Shown: positions 33,335 through 42,604, counted from the stretch's first letter. The stretch is DNA of 52,589 nucleotides from MGIIb-Q1 sp964342465 (GCA_964342465.1 CAYFFQ010000015.1:1-52589), one strand, 5' to 3'. A program made the numbers and translations. The notes: generated by a model from the letters alone, not told the origin.

Positions 33335-35908
33335 TCAAGCCCCCTCCACGCACTGGATGACTCCATCAGACGTATCTGAATCTGTGCCAGAGCGACACCA
33401 AGCGCCGAAGTTCAGTCTGATGGAATTGTCGACACCCGCCTCCGAATCTAGGGAGAGCCAGACTACCTGCACCACCTCCACCTCATCATGGAGGGCCGTG
33501 AGGTTCATCTCAATGGACTCACCGGGGTGAATAACTCGGTCGTTCATCTCCTGCCATCCTAAGAGGGTATCATCCAAGCCATGTTGCTGCAGAGCCACGA
33601 GTGTGATGCTCTCATCACCAACATTCTCAAACTCCCAAACACCACTTTCCAAGGGCATTTCAGGCCATGACCAATAAACCGAACCATTGTGCCTGAGAGC
33701 GAGAGATGGCCCGCGCACCGTGGTGTAATTGGCTGATTTCTGATTGATTTCACCACCATCATCACAAGCAGCGATGATGCGTCCAAGCGGCGGGAAAAAC
33801 CGCATCGGCTCATCATCACTCACATCAGGAATAGAGATTGCTGGTCTGGTCTCGGGATGCCAGACGTAATCGCCGTCACCGGCCCCCGGCTCTCTCACGC
33901 TTCTAGAGAGACACGTCTCTGAGCCGTTGTCTATCTCGATCACCCTTCCGACTCGCAACCATTCAGGTGTGGTGGAGTTGTCTCCTGTCATGTTCCAACC
34001 ACTCTCTGGAATGACCAGTTTGGCGATTGGATTGCCGATTCGCATCGGCCAAGAAATATCAACACCATCGTCGGTCATGAATGTGAGCGGTAGTATGTAG
34101 CCGAATTCGTCGGAGTCGAGAAGCAGGGGCGCGTGTGGCTCTCCGGTCAGACAGACCGACGGTTCAGATTCTCCGTTGAACACTCCCCCTTCGGGATTGC
34201 TGACCTGCCAAAGCAGAGCCGAGGTCGAGAAGTTCCCCGATGGTAAATCATTGGTTCCTGTCAGATTGAGGCAGGCGACGACCCCGTTGAAGGCGGGCGA
34301 CACCAGCCAATCTGGTGTCGCTGGTGAAATCTCCACCTCAGGCAGCAACCTGATTGTATGCATTCTTCGGGAATCTCCTTCATCGACTACGAGATGCAAG
34401 TCGGACGGAAGAAGTTCACCACTGCCATTGTTGATTCGGAGCACCACTTCCACACTACGGCTGTACAACAGGTTCACTTCGCCCATCTCGCACGAATCCG
34501 GAAGTATCTTTTTCTCCCCACCACAAGTGAGTCCCACACCCCAGTCAGGACGGGGAGGGTCCAGCCAGGCGGAGAGGGAAACTTGTCTAGGATGTACTCC
34601 AGCAAGGGAGAGTGACAGTGAAAAGGAGGTGTTCTCATCGAGCGTGACCTCCCTCACATCAGGCCAATCAAAGGCGACACCGGCTTCCCACTCCTCAAAA
34701 CCTGAAACTGGTTCCAGCCCTGGAGCCATCAACAACAATGCGAGAAAAATCGCACTTCCCGCCTTCAGTCCGCTTCGTGAGTCAATTCCTGACACCTCAT
34801 CGATAATCAATCCGGAGGCGATGCGGGACTCTTCTGAGAAGACACCCCATACAGCGAGAGCACCGATGAAGAGCCAAGGTGTGAATCCACTCGTCACCAG
34901 CACGACCACTATTGCGATGAGGTAGAGAAAGAAAAGTGCGAGTTCATTTCCCTGATTGGACATCCAATTACCACCGACCAAACCCCATAAGACTCTGTAC
35001 CCCGGGAACTGTGGAATCGGAAGGAGAAGAATCCAACCGAAGACGAGCAGAGCTTGTCCGGCGAGTGCAGTCGGATGCAGCCAGACCGAACGGACAACAA
35101 TCTCCTCACTAGTCAACACCAACGAGAGGATGGTCTGGGTAAGAGGATTGAGTTGGATTATCCCCGGCATAGAGGCGAAATCAGGAGCATTGTTTCCGGT
35201 CATCAGGACGCCAGCAATGGTGAGGAATAAACCTGAAATCATCAGACTGACAGGAGTGAAGAGGCCGGAAATCACCATCGAAATTCGATTAGGCCAAGAG
35301 AGTGCATGCATCGCCCGAGGCGTTAACAGAACCAGCAAACCGAAGGGCCACAACATGACAGATTTACTGAAAAAAATTATTGGTGAAATCACCGGCAAAA
35401 AGTGACCGACATCGACCGCCATTTTTTGGAAAAGCCGCTTACGAAGAAATGATGTGAATGAGAGAACAGCGAAAAGGGGAGTCGTGAAGAAAATAAGTGA
35501 CAACTTCAAAGATTCTGCTGCCGACCATGATAGGTGACTGTTTTGATGGGATATCCATAGAGCTCCGAGAATGATACTGAAAACGAATGAGACCACCCAT
35601 GTAAGATATGTCGCAGCCTTGCTGTCGGAGGGATGGACGCCGGGCGGAATCTCCAACAGAGTGAGGCGATAGGGGTCATCCTCCTCAATAGATGCGGTCC
35701 AACCTAATCTACGAATGTGTCTTTCGAATGACAAGACGGCTTCGGATGGGTCACCCTCAAGAGGGACGACCTGCCAAGAGTGAAGTATCCCATCACCTGT
35801 TGATTTTCGGGTGAAATAGCGGTCGACAATCTGCTCCAACAGGTCGACTTCCCCCCACGGTTCAGGTTGGAGAGTGAGTGGTTCGAGTTCACTCGCCTCA
35901 TCTGACAC
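33335..35908 (-). CDS. Site-2-protease-like membrane protein lacking the zinc motif, with large extracellular domain
   Basis: 857 residues. Residues 20-90 resemble the cytosolic domain of EGY/M50-like proteins (RYFTRKSTGDGI, GDPSEAVLSFERHIRRLGW, YRLTLLEIPPG). About eight to nine hydrophobic segments fill 100-420. Where active relatives have HExxH this protein reads MAVDVGHFLPVISP, and where they have NxxPxxxxDG it reads LLLPIPQFPGYRVL, so the zinc ligands are lost. The PNRISMVISGLFTPV block still resembles the family. Residues 425-857 form a probable outside domain of beta-sandwich character with many N-x-S/T sequons (NTS, NGS, NLT, NFS, NMT, NST, NYT). Upstream partner of panE in a two-gene unit. 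Function unknown; pseudoprotease is inferred. Confidence 0.65.
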   Translation of the reverse strand: MSDEASELEPLTLQPEPWGEVDLLEQIVDRYFTRKSTGDGILHSWQVVPLEGDPSEAVLSFERHIRRLGWTASIEEDDPYRLTLLEIPPGVHPSDSKAATYLTWVVSFVFSIILGALWISHQNSHLSWSAAESLKLSLIFFTTPLFAVLSFTSFLRKRLFQKMAVDVGHFLPVISPIIFFSKSVMLWPFGLLVLLTPRAMHALSWPNRISMVISGLFTPVSLMISGLFLTIAGVLMTGNNAPDFASMPGIIQLNPLTQTILSLVLTSEEIVVRSVWLHPTALAGQALLVFGWILLLPIPQFPGYRVLWGLVGGNWMSNQGNELALFFLYLIAIVVVLVTSGFTPWLFIGALAVWGVFSEESRIASGLIIDEVSGIDSRSGLKAGSAIFLALLLMAPGLEPVSGFEEWEAGVAFDWPDVREVTLDENTSFSLSLSLAGVHPRQVSLSAWLDPPRPDWGVGLTCGGEKKILPDSCEMGEVNLLYSRSVEVVLRINNGSGELLPSDLHLVVDEGDSRRMHTIRLLPEVEISPATPDWLVSPAFNGVVACLNLTGTNDLPSGNFSTSALLWQVSNPEGGVFNGESEPSVCLTGEPHAPLLLDSDEFGYILPLTFMTDDGVDISWPMRIGNPIAKLVIPESGWNMTGDNSTTPEWLRVGRVIEIDNGSETCLSRSVREPGAGDGDYVWHPETRPAISIPDVSDDEPMRFFPPLGRIIAACDDGGEINQKSANYTTVRGPSLALRHNGSVYWSWPEMPLESGVWEFENVGDESITLVALQQHGLDDTLLGWQEMNDRVIHPGESIEMNLTALHDEVEVVQVVWLSLDSEAGVDNSIRLNFGAWCRSGTDSDTSDGVIQCVEGA

Positions 35909-35985
35909 GAACTCACCTCAAGTTGTTCGGAGTGGCGGCCTCGTATCAATCAATGCCCAACTAATCCCCCCTCACAGGCAGAGAA

Positions 35986-36105
35986 ATTGCGACTCGGACA
36001 TAGCCAAGTCCCGCTACTCACGACCCCCCCTCACACTCAGAAAAAATGCGACTCGGACATAGCCAAGTCCCGCTACTCACGACCCCCCCCTCACACACAA
36101 AAAAT
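35986..36105. repeat. 59-bp tandem repeat
   Basis: GCGACTCGGACATAGCCAAG begins at 35989 and 36048 (period 59), each followed by CGCTACTCACGACCCCCCC and then CTCACA. A weaker trace of the poly-C and CTCACA part precedes the first copy. Confidence 0.95.
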
Positions 36106-36392
36106 TTCTCTCAAAGAGGTCAGACGGGGGAGCGAAAAACTCCGGCCAACCGATACCCCTCAACGACCCACGATAACCTCCACCCCATAGGAGTAGTCTG
36201 CGCGGTTTCTTGGGGCCATTGCGGCCGCAATAGAATCAGACGCAACGCCAAGAATTCTGTTGTGATGTTCGACTCCTTGGTCGACACCCTCACCGAGGGG
36301 CTGAGGTGAGTCGCCTCTAGGGTGTCTGGGTTCAATCGGATATCGTCTGATTCCAGCATCGGAAATCGGATTATATCGAATTAATTCTCCTT

Positions 36393-36411
36393 TCAAAAAC
36401 AAATGAACGAG
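36393..36411 (+). repeat. Inverted copy of the atpD 3' end
   Basis: TTCAAAAACAAATGAAC here is the reverse complement of the sequence at 36790-36806, which encodes the last codons and stop of atpD (FKNK, stop). The two copies are about 380 bp apart and in opposite orientation. Confidence 0.85.
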
Positions 36412-36448
36412 CCGTGAACCGCGTTGCGGATGGCAACCGCGGCCGCTC

Positions 36449-36467
36449 GGCCCGCCAGAGGCGGGCC
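36449..36467. terminator. Strong GC hairpin downstream of atpD
   Basis: GGCCCGCC-AGA-GGCGGGCC: a perfect 8-bp GC stem with a 3-nt loop, about 320 bp beyond the atpD stop and within the 245-bp repeat. It could end transcription of the ATPase operon, but there is no T-run next to it, so the role is uncertain. Confidence 0.4.
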
Positions 36468-36619
36468 AGTGGTAAAATGGAATCAGTTATTCATGCGGCC
36501 GCAATAGAATCAGACGCAACGCCCACAAATCCAAAGAAGTGCACCCTCCGGGAAAATATGCCAGGGGTGTCTGGGTTCAATCGGATATCGTCTGATTCCA
36601 GCATCGGAAATCGGATTAT

Positions 36620-36719
36620 NNNNNNNNNNNNNNNNNNNNNNNNNNNNNNNNNNNNNNNNNNNNNNNNNNNNNNNNNNNNNNNNNNNNNNNNNNNNNNNNN
36701 NNNNNNNNNNNNNNNNNNN
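36620..36719. other. Assembly gap (100 N) inside the 245-bp repeat
   Basis: 100 Ns. The flanks match positions 36374 and 36474 of the first repeat copy, so the missing sequence is predicted to be close to 36375-36473. Confidence 1.
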
Positions 36720-36790
36720 AAAATGGAATCAGTTATTCATGCGGCCGCAATAGAATCAGACGCAACGCCCACAACAAACACAAGGCAAGT

Positions 36791-37408
36791 TCATTTGTTT
36801 TTGAACCTCTTCAACCTGAATGTCTCTTCCCGTTCCATCTCTTCAAGCCTCAACTGAATGAAAGACTGCGCTTCCTTCATCTCTGGAATGACTTTGAACT
36901 CGAGAGCGTTCACACGCCTCTTGGTCGCTTCAATCTCGACCAACAGCCGTTTCAGTGTGGATTCCATCTCGGCTGCCTTGACGATGCTCTCAATAAGTTC
37001 CCCGTATGCATCCGCGGCTTCATCCAAATATGGTGAGCCACCGATGAGGCCCAACCCACGCTCCTCGATTGTCTGCGAGAGGTGCTTTCCTTCCACCTTG
37101 GGGACGACGACACCCATTATGTTGTTGCGACTGACTTCGACTTCCGGACTCTGAGCGATTGCAATCGCGGCGCTCTTGACTGCGAGTCCACCCTCAATCG
37201 AACCGGCGAGATTGATAGCCTTCTTGGCTTTGACATAGGTCTCGACGAGGGCTTCCTTCGCCTCAATCATCTCGGATAGAAGAGTTCTGAACTCATGAAA
37301 TAGTCCGTCTCGCTTCAGTTTCAGGAGATTGTAACCGTTTTCAGTCTGCTTGATTCGACGCTTCAGGTTGATCAGTTCACTGCGGGTCGGTTTGATGTCA
37401 AGTGCCAT
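36791..37408 (-). CDS. atpD: A-type ATP synthase subunit D (central stalk)
   Basis: Central-stalk coiled-coil subunit that turns inside the A3B3 head. 205 residues: DIKPTRSELINLKRRIKQTENGYNLLKLKRDGL is the highly conserved N-terminal helix, followed by the GLIGGSPYLDEAADAYGEL segment and the returning C-terminal helix LLVEIEATKRRVNALEFKVIPEM. Last gene of the operon. AGAAGGGGG lies upstream of ATG 37408. The 3' end is duplicated as an inverted copy at 36393-36411. Confidence 0.96.
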   Translation of the reverse strand: MALDIKPTRSELINLKRRIKQTENGYNLLKLKRDGLFHEFRTLLSEMIEAKEALVETYVKAKKAINLAGSIEGGLAVKSAAIAIAQSPEVEVSRNNIMGVVVPKVEGKHLSQTIEERGLGLIGGSPYLDEAADAYGELIESIVKAAEMESTLKRLLVEIEATKRRVNALEFKVIPEMKEAQSFIQLRLEEMEREETFRLKRFKNK

Positions 37409-37463
37409 TCTTCGCGCCCCCTTCTAACCATGAACCGCCTAACTGCTCCATCAGCGGTCTCTC

Positions 37464-38846
37464 TCACTCCTTCTTCTCGGTGGGGTGATACTTGTCAATC
37501 ATCTCTTGGTCAAGTCTGACCAAATACTTCGTCTCGATGTTCTGCATCAGGTCCCAACAGAGGTTGAGGGTCTCATCTATGCTACGGTCCTCGTATCTGT
37601 CCTGCCTCAGGAAGCGGTCCTCAAATAGGTCTGAGAACCCGAGTAGTTGCTTGTCACGCTCGTTGAGGGCATCTTCACCGACGATTGCGACCAGTCCACG
37701 CAACTCGCGACCTTGAGCGTATGCAGCATACATCTGGTCGGAGACACACTTGTGGTCATCTCTCGTCGTCTTGGCACCGATGGTTCCTCCCATCAGGCGG
37801 GAGAGGCTTGGCAGAACATTGATTGGTGGGTAGATACCGCTACCGTGAAGTTCACGGGAAATCACAATCTGTCCTTCGGTAATATATCCTGAAAGGTCAG
37901 GGATGGGGTGAGTGATATCGTCACCGGGCATGGTGAGAATGGGGAATTGGGTGATGCTCCCCTTCTTGCCTTTCACCAGTCCTGCGCGCTCATAGAGCAT
38001 GGCCAAATCGGTGTACATGTAACCCGGATAACCACGTCGGCCAGGAACCTCTTCTCGGGCGGCGCCAATCTGCCGAAGTGCGTCACAGTAGTTGGTCACA
38101 TCGGTGTAGATGACGAGAACGTGGTAGTCGTGCTCGAATGCGAGATATTCTGCCGCGGTGAGAGCCAGTCTCGGGGTGATGAGTCGCTCGACGGCGGGGT
38201 CGTCGGCTAGGTTGACGAAGAGACAGGCGTTCTCTAGAGCGCCGGTTCTCTCCAAGTCACTGCGGAAGAAATTGTACTCTTCGGCGGTGATTCCCATGGC
38301 ACAGAAAACGACGATGAACTCCTCATCGCTGTCGGTCAGTTTTGCCTGTCGGGCGATTTGCAGAGCGATATCGTTGTGCGGTAGACCCGAGGCGCTGAAA
38401 ATTGGTAGTTTCTGGCCGCGGACGAGTGTCGTACAGCAGTCAATTGCGCTGATTCCGGTCTGGATGAAGTCGTGTGGACTCTGCCTCGCATAGGGGTTGA
38501 TTGCAGCGCCGATGATGTCGGCGTCCGCTTCAGCGACGATTTCTGGGCCGCCATCTCGAGGTCGGCCAGCACCATCGAGGATTCTTCCGACGAGGTCTTT
38601 GCTGACGGGCAGTTTGAAGACATCTTCGAGGAACTTGACCCCAGTCTGTCTGTCGACTCCAGCAGTTCCTTCGAAGACCTGTACGACAACCATGTCGTCG
38701 CTGGTGTCGAGCACCTGTCCGTTCTTGGTACTGCCATCGGTCAGTCGCAACTGCACAATCTCTCCGAAAGCCACGGGTTCGGTCTTGTCGAGGAACACGA
38801 GCGGTCCCTTCACATCGGTAATGGTTCGGTATTCTTTTCCAGCCAT
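37464..38846 (-). CDS. atpB: A-type ATP synthase subunit B
   Basis: Non-catalytic nucleotide-binding subunit alternating with A in the A3B3 head. 460 residues. The family blocks GRILDGAGRPRDGGPEI, INPYARQSPHDFIQTGISAID and FSASGLPHNDIALQIARQA (the degenerate P-loop of B subunits), then GRRGYPGYMYTDLAMLYERAG, ITQFPILTMPGDDITHPIPDL and GYITEGQI are all present. AAGGAGGAATTGAA precedes ATG 38846, 13 nt after the atpA stop. Confidence 0.98.
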   Translation of the reverse strand: MAGKEYRTITDVKGPLVFLDKTEPVAFGEIVQLRLTDGSTKNGQVLDTSDDMVVVQVFEGTAGVDRQTGVKFLEDVFKLPVSKDLVGRILDGAGRPRDGGPEIVAEADADIIGAAINPYARQSPHDFIQTGISAIDCCTTLVRGQKLPIFSASGLPHNDIALQIARQAKLTDSDEEFIVVFCAMGITAEEYNFFRSDLERTGALENACLFVNLADDPAVERLITPRLALTAAEYLAFEHDYHVLVIYTDVTNYCDALRQIGAAREEVPGRRGYPGYMYTDLAMLYERAGLVKGKKGSITQFPILTMPGDDITHPIPDLSGYITEGQIVISRELHGSGIYPPINVLPSLSRLMGGTIGAKTTRDDHKCVSDQMYAAYAQGRELRGLVAIVGEDALNERDKQLLGFSDLFEDRFLRQDRYEDRSIDETLNLCWDLMQNIETKYLVRLDQEMIDKYHPTEKKE

Positions 38847-38859
38847 TTCAATTCCTCCT

Positions 38860-40599
38860 TCAGTTCTCCCCCGCAGCCGTCGCGATTTCTCTGCTCATTT
38901 CCTCAACCAGTTCGTCGATTCGAGAGAGATAATCTCCTTCAAAGCGGCTTCTCATCAGAATGGAACGGGCGGGAACATTGACGACATCTTCGAGAACTCC
39001 ACCGGCTGCGATTGCCTTTTTCGCCTCATCTTGGAAGGTGAGAATCGCCTTCGCCATCCTATATTGTTGCTCAAGACCTGAGTATGCGTCGATGTCGTGG
39101 AAGGCGTTTTGTTGTAGGAAGAATTCGCGAATCATCCTAGCAACTTCGAGAGTCAACTGTTGGTCGACTGGTAGAGCGTCCGAGCCGACCAACTGAACGA
39201 TTTCTTGCAACTCGGCCTCGACCTGAAGCAGACTGCTGATCTCCGTTCTGACCTCGGGGAAGTCAGCGGCGATATTGTCCTTGAACCATTGGTCGAGTGA
39301 CTGCGGGTAGAGAGAATATGAGTTCAGCCAGTTTATGGCAGGGAAATGTCGCTGCCTTGCGAGTGGTGCATCCAAACCCCAGAACACCTTGACGATTCTG
39401 AGTGTTCCTTGACTGACAGGCTCGGAGATGTCACCACCGGGTGGTGAAACTGCACCTATGACTGTGACAGAACCATCCTCGCCTTCGAGAGTCTCGACCC
39501 TTCCTGCTCGCTCATAGAACTCAGCGAGACGCGAGGAGAGATAAGCGGGGTATCCCTCTTCACCAGGCATCTCCTCAAGACGGGAAGAAATCTCACGCAT
39601 CGCCTCAGCCCAGCGGCTTGTGGAATCCGCCATCAACGCCACATCGTAGCCCATGTCACGGAAGTATTCAGCGATGGTGATTCCGGTGTACACAGACGCT
39701 TCACGCGCTGCCACCGGCATGTTCGAGGTGTTTGCAATCATCACAGTTCTGTTCATCAGAGGCTTTCCGGTGTTGGGGTCAATCAGTTCAGGGAACTCAT
39801 CCAACACTTCGGTCATCTCGTTACCACGCTCGCCGCAACCGATGTAGACAACGATTTGAGCGTCGGAATACTTTGCAAGAGATTGCTGAGTGACGGTCTT
39901 ACCAGACCCGAAAGGCCCAGGAATACCTGCTGCACCACCCTTGGCGAGTGGGAAGAGGAAATCGAGAATTCTCATTCCTGTGACCAGAGGTGTATCTGGT
40001 GCATACTTCTGCTTGTAGGGGCGCGGCGCTCGCACCGGCCAGCGCTGCATCATTGCGATTTCTGTGCCGTCATCGAGGGTACAAACGGTCTCTGAAACTG
40101 TGAAATCCCCGCCTTTGATGCTCTTGATGGTGCCACTAATGTTTGGTGGGACCATTATCTTGTGAGTGATGGTCTCGGTCTCTTGGACGCCTCCTATGAC
40201 CTGACCACCGCTCACCTTGTCACCCTTCTTGGCGGTTGGTTCAAATGTCCATTTCTTCTCTTGGTCGAGTCCGTCAGCGTCAACACCACGGGTGATGAAT
40301 GTACCCATCTTCTCCCGAAGAACCGGCAATGGTCTCTGAATACCGTCGTAGATTTGGGTCAATAGTCCCGGGCCGAGTTGCACCGCGAGGGTAAGTCCGG
40401 TATTGATGACCGGCTCACCAGGGCGCACACCAGAGGTATCTTCGTAGACCTGAATGACTGCTTTCTCTCCATGAAGTTCAATAACTTCACCCATGAGACC
40501 CTCATCACCCACTCGTACCACGTCGTACATCTTAGCGTCTAATCCAATCGCAGTCACCACAGGGCCTGAAATCCTGTAGATCTGTCCTTGTTCACTCAT
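38860..40599 (-). CDS. atpA: A-type ATP synthase subunit A (catalytic)
   Basis: Catalytic subunit. 579 residues from ATG 40599 (MSEQGQIYRISGPVV), preceded by AAAGGAAG; an in-frame ATG at 40638 would overlap atpF and is rejected. P-loop GPFGSGKTVTQQSLAKYSDA, the A-subunit insertion (non-homologous region) around IKMVPPNISG-like GTIKSI, GERGNEMTEVLDEFPEL, MADSTSRWAEAMREIS and EMPGEEGYPAYLSSRLAEFYERAG are conserved. No intein interrupts the P-loop, unlike in some archaea. The stop lies 13 nt before atpB. Confidence 0.98.
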   Translation of the reverse strand: MSEQGQIYRISGPVVTAIGLDAKMYDVVRVGDEGLMGEVIELHGEKAVIQVYEDTSGVRPGEPVINTGLTLAVQLGPGLLTQIYDGIQRPLPVLREKMGTFITRGVDADGLDQEKKWTFEPTAKKGDKVSGGQVIGGVQETETITHKIMVPPNISGTIKSIKGGDFTVSETVCTLDDGTEIAMMQRWPVRAPRPYKQKYAPDTPLVTGMRILDFLFPLAKGGAAGIPGPFGSGKTVTQQSLAKYSDAQIVVYIGCGERGNEMTEVLDEFPELIDPNTGKPLMNRTVMIANTSNMPVAAREASVYTGITIAEYFRDMGYDVALMADSTSRWAEAMREISSRLEEMPGEEGYPAYLSSRLAEFYERAGRVETLEGEDGSVTVIGAVSPPGGDISEPVSQGTLRIVKVFWGLDAPLARQRHFPAINWLNSYSLYPQSLDQWFKDNIAADFPEVRTEISSLLQVEAELQEIVQLVGSDALPVDQQLTLEVARMIREFFLQQNAFHDIDAYSGLEQQYRMAKAILTFQDEAKKAIAAGGVLEDVVNVPARSILMRSRFEGDYLSRIDELVEEMSREIATAAGEN

Positions 40600-40625
40600 T
40601 TTTTCCACTTCCTTTTCTGTGAATG

Positions 40626-40928
40626 TCACTTCTTCCATAGATCGACGCCGATGGCGCTCTTGATCTGCTCTCGCAGGGTGTTATCCTGCTCCGTCCCAAT
40701 TCCGAGGAATGTGGGCGAGATGCTATCTGAGAGTTTTACGCGGAATCTCTCCGGTAATCTCAGTAGGTCGGTGGAATCAATGACGACGATTCCGACCTCT
40801 TTGTCATTCAGGAGTTCTTGCAGGCAGGACTGCAACTCCTCTTGGTTGGGCGGGTTGAGAATCTTTGTGATTCCCGCCAATTGGAATCCGAGGGTGAAGG
40901 CTTGAGTACCAACAGCGGCTATTTCCAT
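40626..40928 (-). CDS. atpF: A-type ATP synthase subunit F (central stalk)
   Basis: 100 residues with a Rossmann-like fold. MEIAAVGTQAFTLGFQLAGI at the start, the EVGIVVIDSTDLLRLPE core and the STFLGIG-like SPTFLGIGTEQ segment are typical of subunit F, the stalk subunit that contacts D and stimulates the ATPase. It sits between atpC and atpA in the standard order. Spacing to atpA is 26 nt from its stop. Confidence 0.93.
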   Translation of the reverse strand: MEIAAVGTQAFTLGFQLAGITKILNPPNQEELQSCLQELLNDKEVGIVVIDSTDLLRLPERFRVKLSDSISPTFLGIGTEQDNTLREQIKSAIGVDLWKK

Positions 40929-40937
40929 TCCTTCACC

Positions 40938-41981
40938 TCAGATCAATAAATGTGCTTCGAGAACTTCGTCCTCGAGTTCGGCGGCCTTTCCTCTTCCGAG
41001 AAGTCGCAGGTTTCTCACTTCAGTCACCTTGCTTTCGATGTAGTGAATGACTGGAAACGCCGACACCGGGTTGAGGTGAGCCATCTTCCTCAGAAGCGCC
41101 AATCGCTGCTGGGTCAGAAGATTGACCACGTCATCAAGGGTTCCCTCTCGCCTGGAGGTGGCAAGTGCATCCTCGAATCCTGTCTCCTCGAATCCTGTGG
41201 CCCTTCTCAGAGTCTCGAGGAGTGCTTCATCGTCGTCGGCCTGAGCGGCTTGACGAAGAGTGAGATGGCTCAGATTTCCTCCCTTCAGCATCAGAGAGGT
41301 GCGCCTCTCTACTGAGAGGCCTTGGCGCAGGGCACGGAATAGGTTGATGATGTTACGATGGTCAATTTCTGTCCTGAGATATCTGCTGAGAAGAGAATTG
41401 CTCTTCGGTAATGTCTCAAGTGAACTGCGGTAGTAGTGAGCATCAAGGGCATCTTCCATTTCCATCAGCGACGCATCGCTGTCAAGAGTGGTAAGTGCTC
41501 TCCCGTATCGAGTTCCATTCAGTGACTGAACCACATCGGCGAGTGAACTGCTCGACTCAACGATTTCCAGCCATCTTCTATTCTCGTCATTCTCTTCTGG
41601 AAGTACCTGAGCGGCGACAGTTTCGAATTCCACACCGCTGCGAATGGCTCTGAGAACAGTCTTGGCCTTCTGATAGCCGAATCTGTCGACATAGATGGCG
41701 ACGAGGTCCCTCAGGCTCCCATTACAGAAACCGAGAACCTCAGCCAAATCGCGGTCGAGATTGTGGCTCAGAGCAGCCTCAATGAGGTCGGCGCCGTCAA
41801 GACGGCCGGCGTATGTGTCCATCTCTGGCCGATAACCGAACTCAGCGATGCTTGCGGCGATGGCGTCAGGCTGTTGCTGCAGCAACTGCCTCATTCGGGT
41901 GGAATCAATGAGTTTCGCCTTTCTCGCTTTCGAGCGAGCAGCGGCGTATGCCCAGTTTGAGCCACCCTTTGCCAACACCAT
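40938..41981 (-). CDS. atpC: A-type ATP synthase subunit C (rotor collar)
   Basis: Funnel-shaped subunit (V-ATPase d / AC39 family) that links the c-ring to the central stalk. 347 residues from ATG 41981, beginning MVLAKGGSNWAYAAARSKARKAKL as is typical. GGAGAGG lies just upstream, and ATG 42008 would overlap atpE. Three similar helical repeats are visible (LIEAALSHNLDRDLAEVLGFC; MEDALDAHYYRSSLETLPK; and the C-terminal LRNRL-like FALRLLGRGKAAEL). LRTEIDHRNIINLFRALRQG is the most conserved block. Confidence 0.94.
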   Translation of the reverse strand: MVLAKGGSNWAYAAARSKARKAKLIDSTRMRQLLQQQPDAIAASIAEFGYRPEMDTYAGRLDGADLIEAALSHNLDRDLAEVLGFCNGSLRDLVAIYVDRFGYQKAKTVLRAIRSGVEFETVAAQVLPEENDENRRWLEIVESSSSLADVVQSLNGTRYGRALTTLDSDASLMEMEDALDAHYYRSSLETLPKSNSLLSRYLRTEIDHRNIINLFRALRQGLSVERRTSLMLKGGNLSHLTLRQAAQADDDEALLETLRRATGFEETGFEDALATSRREGTLDDVVNLLTQQRLALLRKMAHLNPVSAFPVIHYIESKVTEVRNLRLLGRGKAAELEDEVLEAHLLI

Positions 41982-41997
41982 GCCATCCTCTCCACTT

Positions 41998-42567
41998 TCA
42001 TTCGTCACCGAAGAGGATGGAACTCACTGTGCTCAGTGAATCCTTCCAAGCCTTTTCCAGACGGCCGTCAAACCGATAGTCAAGAACCACCGAGCCATCC
42101 GCAGTCTGCAAGACGAAGCCGCCGAGTCCATCGACATCATCACCGAAATCGAATCCGGTGGATGACTTTTCCAAGGCGGCCCTGTCAATGGCCACCGGAC
42201 AGAGCAACATGCCCTTGTCAGCGTCCCGCTTGGCTTCAACGAGCAAGGATTTCAGAAGAGCTGCGCGCCCCTTCATCTTGGCTCCCGAGACACTCTCTCT
42301 AGCCATCATCCAAGTTGAATCCAACTCCTCGCGGCGAGCGACGAGTTTGGCGTTTTGGTTGGCTTGTCGAGCAGCAGCGACCGATTCGGTCTCAATCTGA
42401 GCGCACTCTCTTTGAGCGCGCATCACCGCACCCTCTCGGTGCGCTGCGACAGTTGCCTCGGCTTCAGCCATTATTTCCTTGGCCTGAACTTTGGCGGCAT
42501 CTGTAATCGCCTTCGCTTCGCCCTTGGCGGCGGTGGCGATTTCGCTTGCTAGTGCATCCAACGACAT
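41998..42567 (-). CDS. atpE: A-type ATP synthase subunit E (peripheral stalk)
   Basis: 189 residues. The N-terminal half is a long Ala/Glu/Lys-rich helix (residues about 1-95) that pairs with subunit H to make the peripheral stalk. The C-terminal globular half ends GGFVLQTADGSVVLDYRFDGRLE, the conserved E-subunit signature. GGAGG lies 9 nt before ATG 42567. Its stop is 16 nt before the chosen atpC start. Confidence 0.93.
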   Translation of the reverse strand: MSLDALASEIATAAKGEAKAITDAAKVQAKEIMAEAEATVAAHREGAVMRAQRECAQIETESVAAARQANQNAKLVARREELDSTWMMARESVSGAKMKGRAALLKSLLVEAKRDADKGMLLCPVAIDRAALEKSSTGFDFGDDVDGLGGFVLQTADGSVVLDYRFDGRLEKAWKDSLSTVSSILFGDE

Positions 42568-42604
42568 GCTTCATTCCTCCGGGAATTTCTCCACCGGATG
42601 AGTC

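Larger units (their letters stand above)
36320..36775. repeat. 245-bp tandem repeat with an assembly gap, downstream of atpD
   Basis: GGTGTCTGGGTTCAATCGGA starts at 36321 and 36566, and AAAATGGAATCAGTTATTCA at 36474 and 36720. The offsets are 245 and 246, so the 100-N gap replaces exactly the 99 bp that lie at 36375-36473 in the first copy. The inverted ten-mers GAATCAGACG and CGTCTGATTC recur throughout (also at about 36233), beside GCGGCCGCAAT. The 882-bp space 35909-36790 contains this, the 59-bp array and no recognisable gene. Confidence 0.9.

Noticed and set aside
36046..36359. Overlapping frames of about 80 codons on both strands in the 36-kb intergenic region
   Set aside because: They cross repeats, have no conserved motif and no ribosome binding site; the region is better explained as repeat DNA.
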